From CAZBGQ01 sp964491515 (lineage in GTDB: Bacteria > Patescibacteriota > Gracilibacteria > UBA1369 > UBA12473): a DNA stretch of 64,000 nucleotides. The notes below the pieces were generated by a model. The model did no database searches. It saw only the letters and a program-made list of their open reading frames with translations, and was not told the DNA's origin. Of this stretch, positions 1 through 7,189 are shown piece by piece; position 1 is the first letter of the stretch, and each line of letters begins with the position of its first letter. The stretch spans positions 1 through 64,000 of the forward strand of contig CAZBGQ010000006.1 in NCBI GenBank assembly GCA_964491515.1, in the 5' to 3' direction. A program made the translations under genes and the position numbers.

Positions 1-2597
1 TCGAGCCAGAGGAATCTGTCGAGCCAGAGGAATCTGTCGAGTTGGAGGAATCTGTCGAGTTGGAGGAATCTGTTGAGCCAGAGGAATCTGTCGAGTTGGA
101 GGAATCTGTTGAGCCAGGGGAATCCGTTGAGCTGGAGGAATCCGTTGAGCCAGAGGAATCTGTTGAGCCAGAGGAATCTGTTGAGCCAGAGGAATCCGTT
201 GAGCTGGAGGAATCCGTTGAGCCAGAGGAATCTGTTGAACCAGAGGAATCCGTTGAACTGGAGGAATCTGTTGAGTTGGAGGAATCCGTTGAGTTGGAGG
301 AATCTGTTGAGTTGGAGGTCGTTAACCAGGAGCCGCCCCTTCCCTTTGAGTTCCTTGAAATAAGTAAATGGGAAAAGAGGATTGAATCATTTAAAACAGA
401 TAAAAACCATCTACCAAGTACTGAAGAATTTTTAGAGATAATTGATATAGATGAGAGGAACCCTGATTATGATTATTGGGTGGATGAGAATACAGATGAA
501 TTTAGTGAGGAGACTTATTTAATAAGTTTGCCTTGGTATTTCAATGAGGGTAAATCGATTCAATTAGTAGGAGGATCATTGTCTCTATTTGATAGGTTCG
601 ACTTTCAAGAAATAGGCAAAAAGAATAAGTCAAAAGAAGGGAAGATGGATGAAAAATTCGAACAAGGATCACAAGGATTGATCATGATTAGAGAGCAATT
701 GGAAAAGTACAAAACCGAGTTTGAAAAAATTCCAACTCCGATGGAGCTGGAGAAATATTTAATCAACTCAGAATCTCTGCCGACTGAATTGAATCAGATT
801 TTATCTGAAGATAGTATTGAATATAAATATATCTATTTCCCAGAAAGAGATATCAACCCAGCATTTCATTTAGTGGTGGCGTCCATGAAGGACGATGATG
901 GTGAGCCTTTTGTGTGGCTTAATATTAAAAATTGGCAAGATGAAAAGAAAATCCTAGAAGACAGCGTAGTTATTAGCTCTCAGAAAAGTGAAAAACAAAA
1001 ATCAGTCACAGAAGAATTAGGTCAGCTCGATTCTTTATTTGAGGCATATTATAAGGAGTATGCGTTTTATCCCGAACCAAAAAAGATCGAAAATATAATA
1101 GAAAATGATTCAGTAATATTTAAAGCGATGGAGGATCGTACGTATGAATACAGCTCTTTTAAGGAGAACATTCTCGGAATACCATTTTATCTAATCGCAT
1201 TTGAAGAATCAGATACAAAAGAATATTGGGCACATATTAAAATTAGCGGAGATGCAAAAAGCTGGATAAAAAACAGCGACATTGAATCGCTTTCTTTAGA
1301 GCCTAGAAAGGAAAAGAAAGCTCCTGAAAAAGTAGAAAACAAACAAAAACAGAATGCCACTATTAAAGATTTAAAATGGGGTTATTCGCAAGACGGAATT
1401 AAGCTTGAAAAGGTGCTGTTCACGACAGAAGTCAAAAATCCAAAGCTAGAGTATGAGTGGCAAGAACAGGAGCTCAAAGAAGTTTTTTATGAAAAGAGTT
1501 ATCTTCAAAACATAAAGAATAAAAAAATCATTAAAGAAATAGATGGACCCCAAGAAATAAAGGGGGAGAGATTAGATCTTCCTTTTGAGTTTCCTCTGTA
1601 CGGAAAGAGTAACGGGCAACTAGAATTATTAAATCAAGGCATCCTCTTTGGGGAGGATGAAAGTTCACCCTCTCGGTTGGTCTTATGGGAAGATAAGAGC
1701 AGGGAAATAGATAAGGAAAAAACAAAACACAGGGTCCAATTGTTTGGGGAAGCGCCCCAAAGAGAATGGGTCTTAGAAAGTAGCTATAAATTCAAGGACA
1801 GCGAAGAATATGAGTTGGAAATAAAGCTTCAATTTAGAGAAGAAGATAAAAGTCTTTTGATGATTTATGAAAAAGTTCCACGTCTAAAGTCATACAAAGA
1901 TGTATTTATCGGAGTGAGGGCAAATGGATTACCCTACGAGGATGTAGTAATAGATATTGAAAAGGCGGTGGGTGATAAGACACCCATATTGATTAGGCCC
2001 TCAAGGTTTAGGGCCATGGGGGTAAAGGGAGGAATGATGCCGGCAAGAAATATAAAACGGGGTTATGCCTATCGCTTACGAATTCATTCAAGGAGTAAAA
2101 ATGTTAAAATGGTAGATTATTTTTCATCTTCAATCACTCATGAAGAATTTGAAAAACGTCTCATAGAGATAGAGGAGGAATTGAAGGAGGTAGAGGAAAG
2201 CAAGAAAGATAAAGTGATTGATTCAAGGCAATGGATAACATTGCCGGAGCTACCTTTCCTCCCGGTAAGGGATGAAGGGATTTTGAACGCAAAAGAAAAA
2301 TCAGTTTTATTAAAAGCAGCGCTAGGTGGAATTTTTACGCTGAACAAAAATGAATTAAGGGGGGAGGTAATCATAAGAAGTACCCCCATTAAGGAAAAAT
2401 ATTCCGGTTACACCCTTGGATTAAGTAATCTTTGGGTGAGTTCTAATAGCCGAATTCAACAGGGAGAGATAGTGGATGGAATTAAGTATTTCAAAATAAA
2501 AGGGGTCGAGTTCAATGGGGCAAGTATATTTTTGAATTTACCGGCCGGAACTCCTGGTGGCGCCTATGATAATATAAATCAGTATATAATTAAGTAA
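1..2597 (+). CDS. 5'-truncated acidic hexapeptide-repeat protein, unknown function
   Basis: The reading frame is open to the left window edge, so the true start lies upstream; the first possible in-window start (TTG at 42) sits inside the repeat and is probably not real. The visible N-terminus is 17 copies of a six-residue unit (E-E-S-V-E-P/L), followed by about 750 residues rich in Glu, Lys and aromatic residues. Around positions 1580-1650 a stretch of the type LPFEFPLYG...NQGILFG resembles the beta-sandwich motif FPFxFYG...NGxxxFG found in extracellular bacterial proteins. No enzyme motif is recognised. The stop overlaps the next start as TAATG, so translation is probably coupled to the WxL-like gene. 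It is probably a secreted or surface partner of that protein; this is inferred from context only. Confidence 0.7.
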   Translation, partial: EPEESVEPEESVELEESVELEESVEPEESVELEESVEPGESVELEESVEPEESVEPEESVEPEESVELEESVEPEESVEPEESVELEESVELEESVELEESVELEVVNQEPPLPFEFLEISKWEKRIESFKTDKNHLPSTEEFLEIIDIDERNPDYDYWVDENTDEFSEETYLISLPWYFNEGKSIQLVGGSLSLFDRFDFQEIGKKNKSKEGKMDEKFEQGSQGLIMIREQLEKYKTEFEKIPTPMELEKYLINSESLPTELNQILSEDSIEYKYIYFPERDINPAFHLVVASMKDDDGEPFVWLNIKNWQDEKKILEDSVVISSQKSEKQKSVTEELGQLDSLFEAYYKEYAFYPEPKKIENIIENDSVIFKAMEDRTYEYSSFKENILGIPFYLIAFEESDTKEYWAHIKISGDAKSWIKNSDIESLSLEPRKEKKAPEKVENKQKQNATIKDLKWGYSQDGIKLEKVLFTTEVKNPKLEYEWQEQELKEVFYEKSYLQNIKNKKIIKEIDGPQEIKGERLDLPFEFPLYGKSNGQLELLNQGILFGEDESSPSRLVLWEDKSREIDKEKTKHRVQLFGEAPQREWVLESSYKFKDSEEYELEIKLQFREEDKSLLMIYEKVPRLKSYKDVFIGVRANGLPYEDVVIDIEKAVGDKTPILIRPSRFRAMGVKGGMMPARNIKRGYAYRLRIHSRSKNVKMVDYFSSSITHEEFEKRLIEIEEELKEVEESKKDKVIDSRQWITLPELPFLPVRDEGILNAKEKSVLLKAALGGIFTLNKNELRGEVIIRSTPIKEKYSGYTLGLSNLWVSSNSRIQQGEIVDGIKYFKIKGVEFNGASIFLNLPAGTPGGAYDNINQYIIK
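6..311 (+). repeat. 18-bp tandem coding repeat, 17 units
   Basis: There are seventeen contiguous 18-bp units of the form gaggaatctgttgag plus cca, ttg or ctg. They differ mainly at silent positions (tct/tcc, gtc/gtt, gag/gaa) and at the P/L codon. The array encodes an acidic hexapeptide repeat and continues to the window edge, so the copy number is a minimum. Such a repeat can expand or contract by slippage and may have been collapsed during assembly. Confidence 0.95.
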
Positions 2598-3322
2598 TGA
2601 TAATGAAGAAAACAGTTTATGCTTTAATGGTTCTGATGGGGGTGGTTGCCTATGGTGCAATGACTATCCAAATGAGTCGAGCCACCATATGCGTAGGGGG
2701 GGGGGCTTTGGCTATTACCGCTGTGCCTACCGTTGAACCATTTGGANNNNNNNNNNGTTCTGCGTTCACGGCTCTGAGGGGGCAGCTCCCCCCCCGCCCA
2801 CCCCCCCCCCACCCCCCCCCCCCCCCCCCACCCCCCCCCCCCGCCCCTTTGGCTATTACCGCTGTGCCTACCGTTGAACCATTTGGATCAATAACGAGCA
2901 AAGCGGAAGATAGCTTTGTTAATCACGTATTCACAACTTCAATAGAATTTGAAGATATGCGTGGTGTGGAGGGAGGGTTTAGTTTATATGTAACAGCAAC
3001 TGATTTTGAGCTTAATGATGGTAACCCCCCAAGTGCAAAAAACACTATAGATGTCACAAATCTTAAGATGGCAAGTGATGGTAACGATGCTGTAGGCTTA
3101 GTAGATTGCGATACCACAACGGGAATCACAGTTAGCGAGCTAATCACCTCAGCGTTCATCGATTCAGATGATAATGGTGTCTCTGATAGTAAAGCATTAT
3201 TTGTAGGCGACAATCCTGCACGTATTGGCAAGTATTCTTTTGAGCCGGAGATAGATCTAACGATCCCAGCATTTGTTCATTTAGGTAGCTATAAAACTAC
3301 CCTTACGTTTACTATTATTTAA
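2597..3322 (+). CDS. Secreted WxL-like surface protein (sequence damaged by assembly gap)
   Basis: The N-terminus (MIMKKTVYALMVLMGVV...) is a signal peptide. The mature part downstream of the gap has the layout of a WxL domain: a D-x-R-G-x-x-G-G-F segment followed by a beta strand ending TATDF, and a C-terminal tail LTIPAFVHLGSY...TLTFTI. In classical WxL proteins the corresponding positions carry Trp (GW and LTWTL); here both are Phe. The 10-N gap, a poly-C tract and a duplicated 41-bp segment lie inside the ORF near its start, so the true N-terminal region is shorter than the ORF. WxL domains bind the cell wall and associate with DUF916 proteins, three of which follow on the opposite strand. 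The WxL assignment is by motif and context. Confidence 0.6.
   Translation: MIMKKTVYALMVLMGVVAYGAMTIQMSRATICVGGGALAITAVPTVEPFGXXXXSAFTALRGQLPPRPPPPHPPPPPPPPPPAPLAITAVPTVEPFGSITSKAEDSFVNHVFTTSIEFEDMRGVEGGFSLYVTATDFELNDGNPPSAKNTIDVTNLKMASDGNDAVGLVDCDTTTGITVSELITSAFIDSDDNGVSDSKALFVGDNPARIGKYSFEPEIDLTIPAFVHLGSYKTTLTFTII
2747..2756. other. Assembly gap (10 N) with duplicated flanks
   Basis: Ten N are present. The 41 bases before the gap (2706-2746) recur exactly at 2847-2887, separated by the N run and a C-rich low-complexity tract (about 2788-2846). This is what a failed contig overlap looks like: the same genomic 41 bp was placed on both sides of a scaffold join. The poly-G and poly-C tracts are probably sequencing or assembly noise. 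Confidence 0.9.
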
Positions 3323-3337
3323 CAAGTAGTAAAAGTG

Positions 3338-4012
3338 CTAAGCTTTTTTTCCAGTCATTCTTTTCCGAAGAAAAGTAATAAGGGCGGCCGTGAAGACAAC
3401 AACAAAAAGAGAAGCTAAATAATATTGCCATTTGGCGAATGTATTAGGGTTCTCGATGTCCTTGGTGGTCGCTTCCGGAGAGAGGGTGACAGTGGCATTG
3501 CCAGTATAAGAAGCAGGATCAACAACGGTCAGTCGGGCACGTAATCCTTGTTGTAGTTTGATCGCAGCTCCATTAGCAGTATCAACGGCGGTTGGATCGG
3601 GAAGGTTTTTAATACTTCTTGCCCAAATGCCACCCCAGTATTCCCCAATAGGTAGGTCAGAAGGGATATCAATAATAAGGGTTAGTTCCTTGACAGAATT
3701 GGCAGGGATAGTGACTTCGGAGGTTTCAAAGTGGGCCCATTTCCCAAATTCATCACGAGATCGATCGATGCTCTCCAATGTGAAGTCACCTTGTGACGTT
3801 GTAGTCTTATCGACCGGGTCAAGTTGGAAAATAGTGTCTAGGTCGAAATCATTCTTTAAATGAATAGGCACTTCAATAGTTGTTCCTGACGGTCCTTCGA
3901 AATATACATGATCCAAAGAGAAGGGAGAGTAGAGAAAAAAAGAAGCATAGGTGAGTGGAACAATGAGGAGAGTACCTAATGCCAATAGTACGGAAGAAAG
4001 AGAGAAACGCAT
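3338..4012 (-). CDS. Membrane-anchored DUF916-like (WxL-interacting-type) protein
   Basis: This 224-residue protein has an N-terminal signal/TM segment (about 5-25), a beta-sandwich region and a C-terminal TM helix (about 195-215) followed by a basic tail (RKRMTGKKA). The middle contains the hallmarks IHLKNDF, DRSRDEFGKWA and IPSDLPIGEYWGGIWA, which match the N-terminal peptidoglycan-facing domain of DUF916 proteins. It is the last gene of a minus-strand run 6970 to 3338. Shared motifs with the next two genes show three paralogues or divergent family members in tandem. A structural or adhesive wall role is inferred; nothing enzymatic is visible. Confidence 0.7.
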   Translation of the reverse strand: MRFSLSSVLLALGTLLIVPLTYASFFLYSPFSLDHVYFEGPSGTTIEVPIHLKNDFDLDTIFQLDPVDKTTTSQGDFTLESIDRSRDEFGKWAHFETSEVTIPANSVKELTLIIDIPSDLPIGEYWGGIWARSIKNLPDPTAVDTANGAAIKLQQGLRARLTVVDPASYTGNATVTLSPEATTKDIENPNTFAKWQYYLASLFVVVFTAALITFLRKRMTGKKA

Positions 4013-4029
4013 GGGGAGGGGGGGTTAGA

Positions 4030-4767
4030 TTAAGATTTAAATAAATTATTAAACAACTTAGTTTGTGAAAAAGTAATTACAATAAGAGCAAACAAGGTTA
4101 TCAAGCCTATTAGAGTGAAGCCACGTTCCATGATCCCAGCACTTAGGTCCACATCATAATATACAATGTCTTGAGAGGGGGTGTCCGTAACTTTAATCTG
4201 GGCACGTACGCCATTTTGAATAACTGAAACAACCCCGGCATTGACTCCAGCAGATCTGTCTGGGATATGAGCCCCCATAATAACTCCGAAATAATCCCCT
4301 AATGGGGTGTCCTCGGGGATGGAAACTTCGAAATCAACCATTTCCCCTGTTCGGGCTTCAATTAACTTGCTGACGGATGGCTTGGGTGCGTCTGCTCCTT
4401 TCTCCTCTGTAAAGTTTGTCCAGCGGCCGAAATCAGCGGAGTCTGCATAGGGCCTAGGTGCATAATTAGGATCATGAAGGTTTTGTTCCGGTGAAATTGC
4501 ATCACCGGGTTCCATGCGTAAAGTAATGGGGTGTTCAAAATAATTTTTTACAATAATCGAATTATGAACTGAGTCGCCAGGATGAACTTCATAATAAATA
4601 CGTTCTGGGTATAAATTATTTTCAGTTCCTACTGTTACTGTAAAACCGGAAGTGGGAATTAAGGACAAAGGTTTAGCATATTGTTTATAGTAAAAAAACA
4701 ATAATAAGCTAAAACCAGCAAGGAGAAAAAGAACACTGAACCACAAACGAAAAGAATGTTTAGCCAT
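4030..4767 (-). CDS. Membrane-anchored DUF916-like protein
   Basis: The 245 residues comprise an N-terminal TM/signal helix (about 8-28), an extracytoplasmic beta domain and a C-terminal TM helix (about 212-232). The sequence shows the family pattern NLYPERIYYEVHPGDS...IIVKNYF, an ADFGRWTNF segment and IPEDTPLGDYFGVIMGA. Compared with its two neighbours the middle loop is longer and Pro/Asp rich. It sits 17 bp upstream of the 224-residue paralogue and 36 bp after the 401-residue one, so all three are likely co-transcribed. In Firmicutes DUF916 proteins partner with WxL proteins; here a WxL-like gene heads the same run. Confidence 0.7.
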   Translation of the reverse strand: MAKHSFRLWFSVLFLLAGFSLLLFFYYKQYAKPLSLIPTSGFTVTVGTENNLYPERIYYEVHPGDSVHNSIIVKNYFEHPITLRMEPGDAISPEQNLHDPNYAPRPYADSADFGRWTNFTEEKGADAPKPSVSKLIEARTGEMVDFEVSIPEDTPLGDYFGVIMGAHIPDRSAGVNAGVVSVIQNGVRAQIKVTDTPSQDIVYYDVDLSAGIMERGFTLIGLITLFALIVITFSQTKLFNNLFKS

Positions 4768-4803
4768 AGGGAAAGATTTAAATTATACCAAGAAAAGTAT
4801 AAT

Positions 4804-6009
4804 TTAAATCTGAGTATTTGCAACTCCATCATTCGTGTCAACAGTCGAAGCAGCGGGAGTTTGTTGAGTGCTGGGTTGAGGAGCTGGAGTATTGTCTGGG
4901 GTCGGAAGTCTTAATGTTTGGCCCGTAAAGACCATATAAGGTGATTTAATTTTGTTTAATTTGGCTAACAATTTCCAGTCGGTTTTGTAGCGAGTAGCTA
5001 TAGCAACTAGGCTCTCATCAGTAGGCCATTGGTAGCTTTGGGTCGCACTAAGTAACTTCTGGAAGCGACGGCTACGATACATAAGGACAAAGAAACAAAT
5101 AAGTGAGATTGCAAAGGAAATCAATAATTCTTTCGTTGGAATAATCCAGAAAGAAAGAGTGCGCTCTGAAGGTGTGGCTGAGACATCATTAGCAAGGTCA
5201 CCTTTAGTAAAAAGCATGTTCTGTTCATAGTTGATGGAGGATATTGCTTTGAAAAGGCCAAATTTTGGTAGGTCAGTCCAGTAACCTGAGAGCTCGATTG
5301 ACGAATCCGGGTTTACTAGCTTATCTTCAATGGGTAGAACTACGTCTTCAAAGAAGGGTAGTGGGCTAGAAATAGTAACATCGCCGTTGAGTTTGACCTG
5401 AACATTCCCATTGTTAGTGAATTGATTGGCGAATTGGTATCGATAAGAATCTTCCTCAAATGAAGAGGAGAATTCATTCCAAGAAAGGTCCATGATTAAA
5501 TCTCCTTTAACTTTAAGATAAATTCGTGTTCCCATGCTTACAGATATGGCTGCCCCCATATTAGAGTTGCCCCCGGCTGAAGCATTTACGTTGGATTTTG
5601 AGGTGTCTCCTGTAACTAATAAGCCACCAGTGTATTCCCCGGGAGTTGTACCGGAGGGGATGGTTAATGAAAAGGGCACGCTAACTGAGCCCATTGAGGG
5701 AATCGTATACTGGGCTGCCTCTAACTCTGTCCAAGCTCCAATGTCATCGCGGGATCTGTCTAGGCTCTCAAGCGCAAAATGTCCCTGTTGAGTTAAAGTT
5801 CCATCTACCGCAGTAACAATAATAAATTGTTCTTTGTCTGAACCATTTGTAATGACAGCATAATCCTTAATGGTCTCATTTTCATCGAGTGTGAATTCGA
5901 AAAACTCTCCTTCTCTTGGAGAAAAGGAGATATTAGCTTGCGCAAATGTTGTATTAGAAAAGCCAAAAAGCAAAATTATAGCAGCTAAGACGCGAGAAAA
6001 ATAAGTCAT
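4804..6009 (-). CDS. DUF916-like protein with TM helix and C-terminal LysM
   Basis: A 401-residue protein with a cleavable signal (about 1-24) and a DUF916-like beta region (about 25-270) containing SLDRSRDDIGAW and IPSGTTPGEYTGGLLV. A TM helix follows at about 288-310 with a basic MYRSRRFQK flank. Next comes a LysM-like module at about 330-372 (ESLVAIATRYKTDWKLLA... VFTGQTLRLP) and a Pro/Thr/Gln-rich tail. By the positive-inside rule the LysM lies on the cytoplasmic side, which is odd for a peptidoglycan-binding module. Its start ATG overlaps the stop of the upstream 86-residue gene (TAATG), indicating translational coupling. It is the largest member of the local DUF916-like trio. Confidence 0.7.
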   Translation of the reverse strand: MTYFSRVLAAIILLFGFSNTTFAQANISFSPREGEFFEFTLDENETIKDYAVITNGSDKEQFIIVTAVDGTLTQQGHFALESLDRSRDDIGAWTELEAAQYTIPSMGSVSVPFSLTIPSGTTPGEYTGGLLVTGDTSKSNVNASAGGNSNMGAAISVSMGTRIYLKVKGDLIMDLSWNEFSSSFEEDSYRYQFANQFTNNGNVQVKLNGDVTISSPLPFFEDVVLPIEDKLVNPDSSIELSGYWTDLPKFGLFKAISSINYEQNMLFTKGDLANDVSATPSERTLSFWIIPTKELLISFAISLICFFVLMYRSRRFQKLLSATQSYQWPTDESLVAIATRYKTDWKLLAKLNKIKSPYMVFTGQTLRLPTPDNTPAPQPSTQQTPAASTVDTNDGVANTQI

Positions 6010-6269
6010 TATAAAGAATCATAAGAATAAAGAAGGTCCAACTCGGCTTGGCTTAGATCGTTTGCCACCTTATAGGTGACCACCTGATTGTCCTTCCCTA
6101 ATAATAATGGGCTTTCAACCGAGTATGTAGATATGGTGTTAGGGAGAGACTCTCCTCCAAGGGAAGGTAGTCCTAAAAAACTCACTTGGTTATTTTTTGC
6201 AGGAATAAATAGTAGTGCGGTGAGCACTACGAAAAAAGTAATTGATGCGATGAGAAAAGATTTTATCAT
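6009..6269 (-). CDS. Small membrane-anchored protein of the WxL-like locus
   Basis: An 86-residue protein with one N-terminal hydrophobic helix (about 4-24), then a soluble tail with VSFLGLPSLGGESLPN and a Leu/Asp/Ser-rich end. No family is recognised. Its TAA stop overlaps the ATG of the 401-residue DUF916-like gene by one base, so the two are translationally coupled. It lies between that gene and a strong hairpin, and could be an accessory subunit or anchor of the surface complex. That role is inferred from position only. Confidence 0.6.
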   Translation of the reverse strand: MIKSFLIASITFFVVLTALLFIPAKNNQVSFLGLPSLGGESLPNTISTYSVESPLLLGKDNQVVTYKVANDLSQAELDLLYSYDSL

Positions 6270-6292
6270 TGAGGAAAATTTTAGAGTGACAA

Positions 6293-6318
6293 GTAGAGGG
6301 GGCGTGAGCCCCCTCTAC
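6293..6318. terminator. Strong 11-bp hairpin between WxL-like gene and DUF916-like operon
   Basis: The arms gtagagggggc and gccccctctac pair perfectly over 11 bp around a GTGA tetraloop. On the minus strand it follows the WxL-like stop codon by about 25 nt and precedes the 86-residue gene. The downstream minus-strand sequence lacks a clean T-run, so it may act as a partial terminator or as an mRNA 3'-end stabiliser giving high WxL-like and lower DUF916-like expression. Confidence 0.6.
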
Positions 6319-6320
6319 AG

Positions 6321-6337
6321 AATATGGTTTCAAAAAG
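6321..6337. repeat. 17-bp inverted repeat, left copy
   Basis: The sequence aatatggtttcaaaaag is the exact reverse complement of 7024-7040. The pair brackets the WxL-like gene (6344-6970) and its leader. Confidence 0.9.
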
Positions 6338-6343
6338 GGAGAA

Positions 6344-6970
6344 CTAGCTCATTGAGAAAGTAAGAGTTCCAATATACTCGTAGGGATCCAAAAAGGCTGG
6401 AACTGTAATATTAGTAGTAGGAGTGAAAGTACAGTAACTCATTGGTTCATGGCCTAGAGCAGCAGTAACAACGGTAGTAGGATCAGAAGTTCCAGTACCA
6501 TAGCCACCCCAAGCATTAGAGTTGGCATCGCCAAATGCAGCAGAGACAGAAGTAGTGAAACCCTCATCAGCAGCACATGATTCGCTGTATCCAGCGGTAG
6601 ACATGATTGAGTATGCTCCAAAAGTGATTGCCCCATGTCCGATTTCCTTGTCTGTAGCTGAGTTAGAAAGTTCAGTAGTAGTTACTGTAATAGTATAAGC
6701 AGCAGTACTACCGTTAAGATCTGACCATTCAATACCTTCTGTAGCTTCATCCCAATCAGCCTTAGTACAAGTAGAAGCAGTGTTAGTGGTAGTACATGAA
6801 CTTGCAAGTGTTACTGAGCTAGGAGCTGAAGTAAGAGTACGAGCAGATCCTTGGTCAACGGTAACATTACCGAGAGGAGTTTGGTCGGCAGCAGAAGCTG
6901 CGGCAAAGATGAATAGGTTAGCCAAAAGGGCTGCCGTAGAAATCAATGCAATAAAAGTTTTATTTTTCAT
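6344..6970 (-). CDS. Secreted WxL-like surface protein
   Basis: The start is placed at 6970 (MKNKTFIALISTAALLANLF..., a clear signal peptide with an AAASA-A cleavage region); an in-frame upstream ATG at 7045 would put 25 extra residues before the signal. The mature protein is Thr/Ser rich, with an IEWSDLNGSTAAYTITVT strand and a C-terminal TNITVPAFLDPYEYIGTLTF. This matches the tail of the other small protein in the locus (LTIPAF...TLTF) and the WxL pattern with Phe in place of the final Trp. Four Cys in the mature part may form disulphides. It heads the minus-strand run containing three DUF916-like genes. The gene is bracketed by a perfect 17-bp inverted repeat. Confidence 0.65.
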   Translation of the reverse strand: MKNKTFIALISTAALLANLFIFAAASAADQTPLGNVTVDQGSARTLTSAPSSVTLASSCTTTNTASTCTKADWDEATEGIEWSDLNGSTAAYTITVTTTELSNSATDKEIGHGAITFGAYSIMSTAGYSESCAADEGFTTSVSAAFGDANSNAWGGYGTGTSDPTTVVTAALGHEPMSYCTFTPTTNITVPAFLDPYEYIGTLTFSMS

Positions 6971-6996
6971 TTTTCTAAAAATTAAAAAGATAGTAT

Positions 6997-7015
6997 GAAT
7001 GCAAAAATAGCATTC
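6997..7015 (-). promoter_or_regulatory. Leader hairpin upstream of WxL-like gene
   Basis: The arms gaatgc and gcattc pair around an A-rich 7-nt loop, some 27 nt upstream of the start codon at 6970. It could stabilise the leader or be part of an operator; the function is not determined. Confidence 0.4.
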
Positions 7016-7023
7016 GTATTTTT

Positions 7024-7040
7024 CTTTTTGAAACCATATT
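7024..7040. repeat. 17-bp inverted repeat, right copy
   Basis: The sequence ctttttgaaaccatatt is the exact inverse of 6321-6337. It lies in the 219-bp intergenic region between the divergent WxL-like and glycosyltransferase genes. Confidence 0.9.
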
Positions 7041-7189
7041 GTCAATGTGCATGCCCCCCTCTGTTTAGATTGGGGCTAATGTGATAAATTTCACATCAGA
7101 TAATTATCTCACGTTAGAGGCTATAAGTCAATGGAAGTTTATCTGGGGAGAATAGTCGTGGCCACCCCTTCTATGGTATATAAAAACAG

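Noticed and set aside
2624..2901. Minus-strand poly-Gly frames
   Set aside because: They arise from the poly-C tract and N gap at a scaffold join.
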